DNA of 64,000 nucleotides from Clostridiales bacterium (GCA_004556925.1 SFFI01000007.1:58450-122449), one strand, 5' to 3'. Counted from the first letter of the stretch, positions 16,593 through 25,732 are shown. Translations and numbers: made by a program. Notes: generated from the sequence alone by a model not told the origin.

Positions 16593-17084
16593 TTATTTTT
16601 CGATATCGTCGGGATAAGCAGCTTCCCAAGCCTTCATGCCGCCTTCCAGGGTGTATACCTTGGAGGTGTCATAGCCGATGGCGCCCAAGGCGTTGGTTGC
16701 GGCTTGAGCGTAGGCTTTGCCGGAGTAGCAGACCAGTACGACGGGCTTTTCATTGCCTTCAACAGCACCCTTCATGGTCTTTTCACCTGCAGCAGTGTCC
16801 CCATTTTTGGCAGCATCCATATCTTGGCTTACAGCGTTGGCGATGTGGCCCTTATCAAAGTCCTCGGCTTTACGCACGTCTAAGATCAGATAATCGTCTG
16901 CCTTGGCCTTAAGGTCTTCGGCAGAAATGTACTGCATGGCAATATCTTCTTGTGCTTTGTCAGCAGCCTGAGCACCTTCCTTGGTGGGGTTAGCATCTTT
17001 GTTCCCGCCGTTGCCGCAAGCAGCAACACTGACCATAATAACGGCAACCAGGAGTAAGGCCATCAGTCTTTTAAGATTTTTCAT
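16593..17084 (-). CDS. Rhodanese-domain lipoprotein
   Basis: A 163-residue exported protein. A lipoprotein signal peptide (MKNLKRLMALLLVAVIMVS) ends in the lipobox VAAC, so the protein is membrane-anchored outside the cytoplasm. A single rhodanese domain (about 50-160) has the active-site loop LVCYSGKAYAQA with catalytic Cys, and ends GGMKAWEAAYP. ATG at 17084 follows ggagg. Rhodaneses move sulfane sulfur (or selenium) between donors. It is divergent from the TVP38-YnjBCD operon; E. coli has a secreted rhodanese, YnjE, in its corresponding cluster. Confidence 0.9.
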   Translation of the reverse strand: MKNLKRLMALLLVAVIMVSVAACGNGGNKDANPTKEGAQAADKAQEDIAMQYISAEDLKAKADDYLILDVRKAEDFDKGHIANAVSQDMDAAKNGDTAAGEKTMKGAVEGNEKPVVLVCYSGKAYAQAATNALGAIGYDTSKVYTLEGGMKAWEAAYPDDIEK

Positions 17085-17483
17085 GTTTTCCTCCATTTAT
17101 CGCTTTTAGCGATTTTAGATAAAAGCTTTTTAGCAGGCCCATACCCGGCCTGCCCAAAAGTATTGTATAAAGCTTGGGCCCTTAGGTCAATGGCAGAATG
17201 CCTGAAATATAGGGACTTTACTGTAAGTTTAATTACATTTTTTCCATAGTTTTCGCTTGGTCCCACCCGCCAAGCGGGGCATCAGGACAATATTCTAGCC
17301 CTTAGCCAGGGAAAGCCCGTTTGTGGGGGCCAATCGGGCCCTGGCCTATCCTGGTTAATCCTGGGTTTAATTTATAAAGACGATTACAGTTATACCATAT
17401 AATGATTGTTTCAGTCACGAATAATAAGCTACAATGAAATATTCAGAGAAGTAGACCTTTTGGCAGGGAGGAGAGCGAACCAG
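17085..17483. promoter_or_regulatory. 399-bp divergent promoter region, rhodanese versus TVP38 operon
   Basis: A plus-strand -10 candidate tataat lies at 17398-17403, but the matching -35 position (taaaga) is poor. The reading frame preceding the chosen TVP38 start is open from 17406 without a ribosome site, so this portion is read as leader. No riboswitch or clear operator was recognised. Confidence 0.35.
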
Positions 17484-18332
17484 ATGCTTAGTAGGCAGAC
17501 CAGCAAGGCACAAAGCGGCAACAAGTCGGATAAAGTTGGGCAAAGTCACAACGAGAAAAGTCGCAATGGGCAGGCCAACAAGGAAGAGCAGAAAAAGCAG
17601 AAAATCCTTAAACTAGCCCTTCTCCTGGTTTTCCTGGCCCTGGTTATCATAATCTTAACTTTAATTCCCAAGCTTTCGCCGCAAACCCTGCGGGACTACT
17701 TCCAGGCCAAGGGTTCTGCCGCGGCCCTTTACTATATTCTAGCCTTTACTATTTTACCAGCCTTCTTTTTCCCGGTAACACCCTTGGCTGTGGCCTCTGG
17801 TCTTGCTTTTAGCTTTTGGCATGGCTTACTTTACACCCTCATAGGGGCCCTCTCAAATTTCAGCCTGACCTTCTGGCTCTCTCGGAGCCTGGGCCGGGAG
17901 CGCTTTCAAAAATTAATCATCAAGCATGACAGCCGCGGTTGGGTCAAGAGCTACCTTCAGAGTGGACAGGCTAGGTCCTTCTATCTTCTGCTCCTGTTCC
18001 GGCTTATACCTGTTGTGCCCTTCACCCTCTTAAACTACGCCTCTGGTTTGGGGCAAATCTCCTATGGTTCTTATGTGCTGGCCAGCTTGACCGGCATGCT
18101 GCCCGGGACCCTGATCATGGTGAACCTGGGCGATAAGGTTTTGGACACAGGTAGTCCTCAGTTCTTTCTCTCCCTCCTCCTCATGGTCGCTTTGATCGCT
18201 GGAGGCTTTCTGGCCGCTAAACGGCTCTCACCCAACCTGGACAAGACCCATTTGCGTAAAGCTCTGAGCAAAAAGGCAGACCCCCTCTCAGATATAAGCG
18301 ATAATCTCGATACAGATGATCAGGAATCATAG
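17484..18332 (+). CDS. TVP38/TMEM64 (DedA-like) membrane protein 1
   Basis: A 282-residue membrane protein. A hydrophilic, lysine- and serine-rich N-terminal tail (about 1-40) precedes several membrane helices. The VTT/DedA-type core includes FFFPVTPLAVASGLAFSFW, then LSRSLGRERF and RLIPVVPFTLLNYASGL, a re-entrant loop signature with Arg and Pro. ATG at 17484 is chosen because ggaggag lies upstream. The family moves lipids or small ions across membranes and includes E. coli YdjX and YdjZ. It is the first gene of an eight-gene plus-strand run. Confidence 0.82.
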   Translation: MLSRQTSKAQSGNKSDKVGQSHNEKSRNGQANKEEQKKQKILKLALLLVFLALVIIILTLIPKLSPQTLRDYFQAKGSAAALYYILAFTILPAFFFPVTPLAVASGLAFSFWHGLLYTLIGALSNFSLTFWLSRSLGRERFQKLIIKHDSRGWVKSYLQSGQARSFYLLLLFRLIPVVPFTLLNYASGLGQISYGSYVLASLTGMLPGTLIMVNLGDKVLDTGSPQFFLSLLLMVALIAGGFLAAKRLSPNLDKTHLRKALSKKADPLSDISDNLDTDDQES

Positions 18333-18505
18333 CTATTCACCAGGACTTCGTGCCGCATAATGAATAAGTAGAGCATTTAACTCTAAGTCATCTTATTTGG
18401 GCACTCTTATGAAACACGGCTTGAGTGCTCGCTTAAACCTACTATTGTCGGCCAAATTTCAGCTTGTCGGCCAAATTTTAGCTTTTAGATTAGAAGGGAA
18501 AACAC

Positions 18506-19351
18506 ATGGAACAAAAAGACAAGACTTCTGCTCAGGAACTTGAGCAGAACCCGGATCAAGAAAACAACCAAGTACACACAGAAAAAGGGGCAAGCAGGCA
18601 GCCCGCCAGCCCGGATAGCCCAGCGGCGAAACCGGAAAAAGAGGAAACCTATAAACTTGGCCGTTACATATCCCTAGGCCTGATCGCCCTCTTGGTCCTG
18701 CTCTACTTTGTTTGGCCCGGCTACCAAAACTTTATGAAACAGGCCTGGACCCATCTGTCCTCTGGTGATGTCGACCAAGTCATCGTCATGATCCGGGATT
18801 ATAAGGAATGGGCCGCCGTGATCTCCTTTTTCCTCATGGTGTTTCAATCCATCTTAGCCCCTATTCCGGCCTTTTTAATTACCCTGGCTAACGCTAGCAT
18901 CTTTGGTTGGTGGCAGGGGGCAATCCTGTCCTGGTCCTCCGCCATGGTGGGCGCAGCTGTCTGCTTCTACATCGCCCGCTTCCTGGGCCGAGATGTTGTG
19001 CAGAAATTTACCGGCAAGGGAGCCCTGGCAGCTGTAGAAAAGTATTTTGAGGACTATGGCGCCAAGACTATCCTAATAGCCCGCCTTCTGCCCTTTATCT
19101 CCTTCGACATTGTGTCCTACCTGGCTGGCCTCACCCCCATCAACTTTTGGGCATTCTTTATTGCCACAGGTATTGGGCAACTGCCTGCAACTATCGTTTA
19201 CTCTTATGTAGGCGGCACCTTGACCGGGGGTCCTAAGTACATGATGTTGGGCCTCTTGACCCTCTTTGCCTTGGCTATCCTGATCTCCATTGGGAAAAAG
19301 ATTTACGACAACTACAAAAAAGATCAAGTCGCTGACTCCAGTAAGCATTGA
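18506..19351 (+). CDS. TVP38/TMEM64 (DedA-like) membrane protein 2
   Basis: A 281-residue paralogue of the preceding protein. A charged, disordered N-terminal tail of about 50 residues is followed by a membrane helix and the VTT/DedA core: APIPAFLITLANASIFGWW, FYIARFLGRDVVQKFTGKG, ARLLPFISFDIVSYLAGL. E. coli YdjX and YdjZ are likewise a pair of such proteins in one operon. The 173-base gap from the first copy contains a short duplicated tgtcggccaaattt sequence and no clear terminator. Substrate unknown; it may act with the lipid-head-group enzyme or ABC transporter downstream. Confidence 0.85.
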   Translation: MEQKDKTSAQELEQNPDQENNQVHTEKGASRQPASPDSPAAKPEKEETYKLGRYISLGLIALLVLLYFVWPGYQNFMKQAWTHLSSGDVDQVIVMIRDYKEWAAVISFFLMVFQSILAPIPAFLITLANASIFGWWQGAILSWSSAMVGAAVCFYIARFLGRDVVQKFTGKGALAAVEKYFEDYGAKTILIARLLPFISFDIVSYLAGLTPINFWAFFIATGIGQLPATIVYSYVGGTLTGGPKYMMLGLLTLFALAILISIGKKIYDNYKKDQVADSSKH

Positions 19352-19456
19352 GCACATTGCTGAGCAGCAATAGAGGGCTGCCAAGCCCATCGACTGACTA
19401 GGCGAATGACTGACAGGCATCAGGTCAGCCGGAAAACAGGCATAAGGAGGACCTGC

Positions 19457-20272
19457 GTGGCAACAAAGGCTGGAAAAACATCCCCGTGGACCAAGGCTAT
19501 GCTGGGAGCAAGGCTCCACCAGCACCTATCCTTCTCCCGGCTCTTCACCCAAATTCCTCAGGCCCCGGTCTTATTTTGGCCGGGCTGCTCGCTCATGGGC
19601 CTGGGCTATTCCGTCTTGCAAAAGACCCTGGAGGTCCTGGCTCGGTCCGAGCCGGAGATTAAACTCGCGGCAGCCTGTTGCGGTAAGCCCAGCCGGTCCT
19701 TGGACCTTCCCGCCTATAAAAAACGCAGGGCCTGGCTTTTGCAAAGTCTAAAGCAAGCTGGTTGCCAAAAAATCTACACGGCCTGCCCCCACTGTACGGA
19801 AGACCTACAAGCCTTAGCTCCTGAGGGAGATTTTACAGTCGCAACGATTTGGCAGGCCCTGCGAGACAATCTCCAGGCCAGCGACCTGGTGAGCCCTCCG
19901 CCAAACCTGGTCTTGCACGATCCCTGCCCCCTCAGGCAAAAACCTGGCGTACGGGCAGATGTCCGCCAGCTTTTGAGCCAGGCTGGCCTGGCCTGGGAGG
20001 AACCCGCCCACACAGGAGCAGAGACCATTTGTTGCGGGCAAGTAGAAATGTTGCACGTCTTGAATCCTCTAGCTTCAGAAAAGCTTACCCAGCAGAGGCT
20101 CAAGGATTTCACAGCCGACGAGACCATCTGCTCCTATTGCCAATCCTGCCTCAACCGCTTCGCAGCCCACGGCTATCAGACAGCCCACGTCCTGGAGGCC
20201 CTCTTTGGTGTAGCGGCACAAAAAGGTTGGACTACCCGCTATAAGTGCGTCCGGCAGATCAAAGGGGATTAA
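19457..20272 (+). CDS. CCG-domain iron-sulfur protein (heterodisulfide reductase HdrB-like)
   Basis: A 271-residue cytoplasmic protein with two CCG domains: AACCGKPSRS paired with CPHCTEDL, and ETICCGQVEM paired with CSYCQSCLNRF. In HdrB and GlpC these motifs bind a special iron-sulfur cluster that handles disulfides or passes electrons to a membrane pool. GTG at 19457 is chosen because aaggagg lies six bases before it; an ATG 51 bases earlier has no ribosome site. It lies one base before the next gene. In E. coli the equivalent position holds YdjY, another iron-sulfur protein. Confidence 0.85.
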   Translation: MATKAGKTSPWTKAMLGARLHQHLSFSRLFTQIPQAPVLFWPGCSLMGLGYSVLQKTLEVLARSEPEIKLAAACCGKPSRSLDLPAYKKRRAWLLQSLKQAGCQKIYTACPHCTEDLQALAPEGDFTVATIWQALRDNLQASDLVSPPPNLVLHDPCPLRQKPGVRADVRQLLSQAGLAWEEPAHTGAETICCGQVEMLHVLNPLASEKLTQQRLKDFTADETICSYCQSCLNRFAAHGYQTAHVLEALFGVAAQKGWTTRYKCVRQIKGD

Positions 20273-20273
20273 G

Positions 20274-20873
20274 ATGCTCGACCGTTATGCCCGACCCTAT
20301 GTCAATGGGGTCTTTCAAAAAATTGCCCGAGGCTTTTTAGACCAAGGCTTAAAGCCCAACCAGATTACCCTGGCTGCCCTCATCGTAGGACTTTTAGCAG
20401 GGCTCAGCCTGGCCTTCAATTGGACCTGGCTAGCCCTTATCCTGCTCTGGCTTTCCGGCCTCCTGGATGCGGTAGATGGGGAGATGGCCCGCCTAAGCGG
20501 CACGTCTTCCCTCTGGGGCGCCCAACTAGATATCGTCTTTGACCGGCTGGTGGAGCTGGCCATCATCTGGGGCCTGGCTTACCGACACCCGGAAGCCAGA
20601 CCTGCCCTCATCGGCCTGCTTTCGGCTATACTCATCTCCATGACCGTCTTTTTAACCTCCGGTATGTATGCCCCCAAGAAGGGCAATAAAGCCTTTTACT
20701 ACCAGGCGGGCTTGATGGAAAGAACGGAAGGCTTTATCGCCTTTAGCTTGATGATGATTTTCCGTGGCCACTTGGTCATCTTGACCTGGATTTATGCCGC
20801 TTTAATTGTTGTGACTATCGGGCAGAGATTGTGGGAGGCCCATAAGCTCCTGGCCGGTCTAAAAAATTCCTAA
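20274..20873 (+). CDS. CDP-alcohol phosphatidyltransferase family protein (YnjF-like)
   Basis: A 199-residue membrane enzyme. The family motif D-G-x2-A-R-x8-G-x3-D-x3-D is intact (DGEMAR, then G, and D..D in AQLDIVFDR), which binds CDP-lipid and metal for phosphoester head-group exchange. Several membrane helices follow. It starts one base after the previous stop, so translation is coupled. E. coli YnjF, of the same family, ends the ynjABCDEF operon. The alcohol acceptor cannot be read from the sequence; candidates are inositol phosphate, glycerol phosphate or an unusual polar head group. Confidence 0.88.
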   Translation: MLDRYARPYVNGVFQKIARGFLDQGLKPNQITLAALIVGLLAGLSLAFNWTWLALILLWLSGLLDAVDGEMARLSGTSSLWGAQLDIVFDRLVELAIIWGLAYRHPEARPALIGLLSAILISMTVFLTSGMYAPKKGNKAFYYQAGLMERTEGFIAFSLMMIFRGHLVILTWIYAALIVVTIGQRLWEAHKLLAGLKNS

Positions 20874-20888
20874 AGAAAGATTTGTCTA

Positions 20889-22202
20889 ATGCATATGAAA
20901 CCTAGGCTAAAACAATTGACCACCCTCCTCTTAGTCCTCATCATGGGATTATGCCTCCTCTTCCCGCCTGCCCTAACCGCGCAAGCAGAGGGAGAAAGCA
21001 GTAAAGAAACGGCTAAAGAGGCCGACGAAGAAAGTAAAGACCCCTTTGAAGGCACAGACTTTGCCAATTGGGGCGAGGTCCTGGACCAAGCCAAGGGCAC
21101 AACGGTCAGCTTCTATGGCTGGGGTGGGTCAGACCAAGTCAACGCCTGGATTGATGACTACCTCGCCCCTTACGCCGAGGAAAACTATGGGATCAAGGTC
21201 GACCGTGTCCCCATGGATATCGACATGATCCTCAACAAGCTGGCGGGAGAAAAGTCCGCTGACCAGAAGGATTCCTCCATTGACCTCATTTGGATTAACG
21301 GTGAAAACTTCGCCACAGCCAAAGAAAACGACTTCCTCTACGGTCCCTTCACCGAAATGCTGCCCCATTACCACAGCTATGTAGACCTGGAAGATCCCGA
21401 AGTCCAAGTGGACTTTGCTACGGAAATTGAAGGCTTTGAGTCCCCTTATTCCAAGGCCCAGCTGGTTCTTTTGGCCGACACGGACCTGGTGAAAGACCTG
21501 CCCAGCAGCGCTCAAGACCTCATGGACTACGCCAAGGCTAATCCCGGTACCTTCACCTATGCTGCCCTGCCTGACTTCACCTCCTCTGCCTTTGTACGCA
21601 CGATCGTCCATGAATTAGCCGACTACGACAAGCTCCTGGAGGCCGACAAGGAGATCAGTAAGGAAGAGCTAGCTAAGATCATCAAGCCGGCTATGGATTA
21701 CCTTAAAGAACTGGCTCCCTACCTCTGGGAAAAGGGTAAAACCTACCCCGCAACTACTGCAGAGGTGGACCAAATGTTCATGGATGGCCAGCTGCATTTC
21801 TCCATGTCCTACGACCAAAACCACGCCGTCTCCATGATTCGCAACGGTCAGTATCCTGAAACTGCCACCGCCTTCATTTTTGACCAAGGCACCGTGGGCA
21901 ACACGTCTTATGTTGCTATTGGCAAACATTCTCAGAATATTGCTGGAGCCCTCTGCCTGGCAGATGCTATCCTCTCTCCTGAGATGCAGGCCAGCAAAAT
22001 GGATCCTGAGATTTGGGGCACCATTCCTGTCCTGGATTACGATAAGCTGGATGAGGACCAACTGGGCCTCTTCGCTGCTATTGAAATGGGCGAAGGTGCA
22101 CTGCCTGCAGATGACCTGCTAGAAAAGCGTGTGCCCGAGCTGCCCGCCTTTTTGGTCCCCCTGATTGAAGAAATCTGGCTGGATGAAGTGGCAGGCCAAT
22201 AA
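20889..22202 (+). CDS. ABC transporter substrate-binding protein, YnjB-like
   Basis: A 437-residue exported binding protein. A type I signal peptide (MHMKPRLKQLTTLLLVLIMG, cleavage near TAQA-EG) lacks a lipobox. The mature protein contains FYGWGGSDQVNAWIDDYLA, NYGIKVDRVPMDI and IDLIWINGENF, as in the YnjB/iron-thiamine type family of binding proteins. It is followed, with overlap, by a fused two-domain permease and an ATPase, the same order as E. coli ynjBCD. The ligand is unknown in both organisms; the neighbouring selenium/sulfur genes suggest an oxyanion or a sulfur/selenium compound. Confidence 0.85.
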   Translation: MHMKPRLKQLTTLLLVLIMGLCLLFPPALTAQAEGESSKETAKEADEESKDPFEGTDFANWGEVLDQAKGTTVSFYGWGGSDQVNAWIDDYLAPYAEENYGIKVDRVPMDIDMILNKLAGEKSADQKDSSIDLIWINGENFATAKENDFLYGPFTEMLPHYHSYVDLEDPEVQVDFATEIEGFESPYSKAQLVLLADTDLVKDLPSSAQDLMDYAKANPGTFTYAALPDFTSSAFVRTIVHELADYDKLLEADKEISKEELAKIIKPAMDYLKELAPYLWEKGKTYPATTAEVDQMFMDGQLHFSMSYDQNHAVSMIRNGQYPETATAFIFDQGTVGNTSYVAIGKHSQNIAGALCLADAILSPEMQASKMDPEIWGTIPVLDYDKLDEDQLGLFAAIEMGEGALPADDLLEKRVPELPAFLVPLIEEIWLDEVAGQ

Positions 22203-23892
22203 GCTCCATAGGCTTGCACGCACCTTAAGCCTTGCGCCCGCCTTGGCTCTCATGGGCCTCTTGGGCGCAGGCCTGGGCTGGGGTCTGGTGCAAAGTTTTG
22301 GCTATTTCCCCGCCCTAGGCCTGGAGGAATGGACCCTCCACTATTACCAAGACATATGGACTGACCCGCGTTTGAGGGAGAGTCTGGGCTTCAGCCTCAA
22401 GATCGCCCTGACCTCAGCCCTCCTCTCCCTCCTTGCGGGCGTCCTCCTTTCCGCCCTGCTTATCGCCTTTCGCCAGTCCAAACATCACTTACTCCATCTC
22501 ACCATAGGGATTCCCCACATTGTCATTGCCTTTCTTGCCCGAGGCCTTTTCTCCCAGGTGGGTCTGTTTTCACGCTTGGCTGGCAGCCTGGGCTGGGTCC
22601 AGCAAGCAGGTGACTTCCCCTTGCTCATCCAGGATCCCCAAGGCTGGGGCATCATCCTGGCTTACGTTCTCAAACAGACCCCCTATGTCATGTCGGTAAC
22701 CTATATCCTTCTACAGAGAGCGGATACGGCCTATTACGATCTGGGCCGGTCTTTAGGGGCCAAACCCCGACAAATTTTCTGGCGGATCACCCTGCCCCAG
22801 GCCCGACAAGCCCTCTTTTCTGCCTTCCTGATCCTGGTTGCCTTTGATTTTGGGGCTTACGAGCTTCCCTTCCTCTTAGGCGCTACCCTCCCCCGCATGC
22901 TCGCCGTTCAGAGCCAACTGGCCTTCAGCAAAACCGACTTGAACCTCCGGCCTCAAGCGATGGCCTACTCCATGCTTTTGGCCCTCTGCGGTCTTCTCCT
23001 GGTTGTCGCTTCCCTCCTCCTCTACCGGCTACTCTGCCGGTCCTCTGGCCCAGCTATCCCTGACGGGGCCCAGATTGATGAGCTTACCCAGCCCCTCTCC
23101 CGTCCTCCTGCCGGCCTAGGGCGCAAGGCCGCCTACGGCTTGGCCCTAGCTTGGCCAATTTTAAGTATCTTAGTCCTAGTGGCCTATGCCTTTTTCCGAC
23201 GCTGGCCCTGGCCAGACCTCCTGCCCCACAAAGCTAGCCTGCAGGCTTTTACCCAACTTTTCAGGGGGCAGAATTTGCAAATCTTGGGCTTTAGCCTCAG
23301 GCTGTCCCTCCTGGCTGCCCTCCTAGCGACCCTCGTCGCCCTGCCCGTAGCTAAACTTTTTACCCAGGGCGACTTCCGGGGTCGCAAACTCTTAGAAGCC
23401 ATCTTCCTCCTGCCCCTACTGGTCCCCTCCACCTCCTACTACATTGGCCTCAACGTCCTCTTTATCCAGTGGGGCATCCAAGACAGCGCCCTAGCAGTCT
23501 TATTAGCCCATGCGATCGTGATCCTGCCTTATTGTATTTTTAGCCTGGCCGCCTTCTGGCAGCCTTTTGCCGACTACTACACCTCAGCCGGGCGCAGTCT
23601 AGGCGCCAGCCGCTGGCAGGCCTTTTGGCGGATTGACCTTCCCCTCTTGGCTCCAGGCCTTGCCGCAGTTCTGGGCCTCGGCTTTATTATTTCTTTTGGC
23701 CAATACTTCCTCACCCTCATGATTGGGGGCGGGCGGGTGAAAACCTTTGCCCTAGTCTTGGTCCCCTACATGACCTCCAGCAACCGCGCCTTGGCGGCCG
23801 CTTCCTCCCTAGTCTTTGTGGTGATTTGCGGGGTCGTCTATAGCCTTTGTCGCCTCCAATTGGGTAGTCGGCAGAAGCCTAAGCTACGCTAG
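22183..23892 (+). CDS. ABC transporter permease with two fused membrane domains, YnjC-like
   Basis: A 569-residue permease of two tandem transmembrane domains (about 10-285 and 315-560). Each has an EAA-type loop: LGRSLGAKPRQIFWRITLP (about 190) and AGRSLGASRWQAFWRIDLP (about 470). E. coli YnjC has the same fusion. ATG at 22183 overlaps the preceding gene by 20 bases, implying translational coupling; an upstream TTG is possible. It should form the channel of the YnjB-C-D importer with the next gene's ATPase. Confidence 0.9.
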   Translation: MKWQANKLHRLARTLSLAPALALMGLLGAGLGWGLVQSFGYFPALGLEEWTLHYYQDIWTDPRLRESLGFSLKIALTSALLSLLAGVLLSALLIAFRQSKHHLLHLTIGIPHIVIAFLARGLFSQVGLFSRLAGSLGWVQQAGDFPLLIQDPQGWGIILAYVLKQTPYVMSVTYILLQRADTAYYDLGRSLGAKPRQIFWRITLPQARQALFSAFLILVAFDFGAYELPFLLGATLPRMLAVQSQLAFSKTDLNLRPQAMAYSMLLALCGLLLVVASLLLYRLLCRSSGPAIPDGAQIDELTQPLSRPPAGLGRKAAYGLALAWPILSILVLVAYAFFRRWPWPDLLPHKASLQAFTQLFRGQNLQILGFSLRLSLLAALLATLVALPVAKLFTQGDFRGRKLLEAIFLLPLLVPSTSYYIGLNVLFIQWGIQDSALAVLLAHAIVILPYCIFSLAAFWQPFADYYTSAGRSLGASRWQAFWRIDLPLLAPGLAAVLGLGFIISFGQYFLTLMIGGGRVKTFALVLVPYMTSSNRALAAASSLVFVVICGVVYSLCRLQLGSRQKPKLR

Positions 23893-23906
23893 AAAGGACT
23901 CCTGTG

Positions 23907-24662
23907 ATGGCTAGATTGCCTGAGACACCTGCTATTTCCCTCCGTGAGGCCAGCCTGGGTTACGGGCCTGATCAGATCGTTTTGAGCCAGGTTAATTTAG
24001 ACCTGTCCGCCGGCTCCTGCCTAGCGGTCTTAGGGCCTTCCGGAGTGGGCAAGTCTACTATCTTAAAGACGATTGCCGGCTTACTTCCCCTGCTGGCAGG
24101 CCAGATCTCTCTTTTCGGCCAAGATGTCTCCCAGGTCGTCCCCGAAGCACGTGAAGCGCCTATCCTCTTTCAAGACCTTCGGCTCTTCCCCCATCTCAGC
24201 GTCTTCGAGAATGTGGCCTTCCCCTTGCGCATCCGCAAGTGGCCAGCTGCCCAGCTGAAGACTGCGGTAGAAGCAGAGCTTGACCGTTTCGGCCTCAATG
24301 CCTACGCCCACAAAGCCCCTTCCACCCTCTCGGGTGGGGAGCAACAAAGGGTTGCCCTGGCCCGGGCGATCGTTTTTCGGCCTCGTATCCTCTTGCTGGA
24401 TGAAGCCTTCTCCGGCTTGGACCTCGAACTGCGCCAACGCCTGCGCCAAGACCTGAAGGCTGTACAAACAGACCTTGGCCTCACGCTGGTTTTTGTTACC
24501 CACGACTTGACTGACGCCCTATACTTAGCAGACCAACTGGCAATTTTGGACGATGGCCATATCTGCAGCCAGGGTAGCAAGGCAGAGGTCTTGGAGGACC
24601 CTGCTGCCCAGGCCTATTTGAGGCCCTGGCAGGAGGAGTTGCGATGGCAAGAGAAGAAATGA
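23907..24662 (+). CDS. ABC transporter ATP-binding protein, YnjD-like
   Basis: A 251-residue ABC ATPase. Walker A GPSGVGKST, signature LSGGEQQRVALARA, Walker B RILLLDEAFSGLD and the H-loop FVTHD are intact. ATG at 23907 is preferred over an adjacent GTG (aaagga lies eight bases before). It energises the fused permease upstream. Its last six codons overlap the start of the UroD-like gene, so all are one coupled unit. Confidence 0.92.
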   Translation: MARLPETPAISLREASLGYGPDQIVLSQVNLDLSAGSCLAVLGPSGVGKSTILKTIAGLLPLLAGQISLFGQDVSQVVPEAREAPILFQDLRLFPHLSVFENVAFPLRIRKWPAAQLKTAVEAELDRFGLNAYAHKAPSTLSGGEQQRVALARAIVFRPRILLLDEAFSGLDLELRQRLRQDLKAVQTDLGLTLVFVTHDLTDALYLADQLAILDDGHICSQGSKAEVLEDPAAQAYLRPWQEELRWQEKK

Positions 24663-25732
24663 CCCCCCTAACAAGAGAAGAGATGACACCCCTAGAGCGG
24701 ATGACCGCCTTCCGGCGAGGCCAGCCTGTCGACCACTTCCCCATTATTTTAGACATGGGGGCCAGACTAGCCCCGGCCGCTGGCGTTTCTCTACCGGACT
24801 ACTATGGAAGCCTAGAGGGCATGGTACAGACGGAGCTTTGGCTCTTTAAGCGCTTCCGCCAGGACTCGGTCTCCATCTCTACAGGTCTCAGGGGCATGGC
24901 CGAGGCCATGGGCGCACAAATCGCCTATCCCGCTGATGGGATAAGCCTTGTCGCCCAGCCCGCCCTGGTGTGTGCAGACGACATTCAAGAGCTAGAAGAA
25001 ATTGATCCCTGGCAAGGCGGCAAGCTCCCCCTCTACCTAGAGGCCCTGCAAATCCTGCGCGAGAAAATCGGTGACCAAGTGGAGGTGGCTGGGCACTTGG
25101 CTGGCCCCTTTTCTGTTGCCCTGGCCCTGGTAGGCAGCCAAAGGTTTTTGGATTGGATGCAGAACCAAGCAGCGGCCGCCCACCGGGTCTTGCAAATTAT
25201 CACTAAAAACAATGAAAATTACATTAAAGCCCTGGGCCAATTGGGTTTCAAAGCCGGTTTATGCGAGCCTGCCGCTTCCCTGAGTTTTATTAGCTACACG
25301 CAATTCCAGGAATTTGTCTATCCCTATCTCCAGGCCAATATGGCCAGCTGTCAAAAGTACCTGGGTTGCCCACCCAGTCTGCATGTGTGCGGAAGGTCAA
25401 AGTTGCTCTGGGAAGATCTGGCGGCTGCAGGCTGTGGTGTCTTGCACCTGGGTAACCGCGAAGACCTGGCAGAAGCCAAGGTCCTTGTGGGCGACCGGTG
25501 CAGCCTCATGGGCAATGTGGCACCTGTGGACACCCTGCTCAAGGGGACACCTGCAGACGTTACAGGAGCCGTCAAGGCTTGCCTGCAGAAAGCCTATGAC
25601 ACGCCTTGTGGCTATATCTTATCCGCAGGCTGTGAAATTCCCCTAGGCACCCCTCTGGCCAATATCGAGGCCTTTTTTCAGGCAGGACGTAGGTTTGGAA
25701 GCTGGCCAATTCAGCCAGAAGTGTGGGAATAA
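24644..25732 (+). CDS. Uroporphyrinogen decarboxylase family protein (MtaA/MtbA-like methyltransferase)
   Basis: A 362-residue TIM-barrel protein of the UroD superfamily. It carries the zinc-thiol motif of corrinoid methyltransferases: His247-x-Cys249 (LHVCG) and Cys330 in SAGCEIPLGTP. True uroporphyrinogen decarboxylases lack this triad, so transfer of a methyl group between a cobamide and a thiol or selenol is the likelier chemistry. ATG at 24644 has ggaggag five bases upstream, within the preceding ATPase gene. The N-terminus holds a short in-frame duplication of REEMTPL. It is fused into a YnjBCD-type operon beside selenium genes, a combination I do not recognise. Confidence 0.85.
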   Translation: MAREEMTPLTREEMTPLERMTAFRRGQPVDHFPIILDMGARLAPAAGVSLPDYYGSLEGMVQTELWLFKRFRQDSVSISTGLRGMAEAMGAQIAYPADGISLVAQPALVCADDIQELEEIDPWQGGKLPLYLEALQILREKIGDQVEVAGHLAGPFSVALALVGSQRFLDWMQNQAAAAHRVLQIITKNNENYIKALGQLGFKAGLCEPAASLSFISYTQFQEFVYPYLQANMASCQKYLGCPPSLHVCGRSKLLWEDLAAAGCGVLHLGNREDLAEAKVLVGDRCSLMGNVAPVDTLLKGTPADVTGAVKACLQKAYDTPCGYILSAGCEIPLGTPLANIEAFFQAGRRFGSWPIQPEVWE

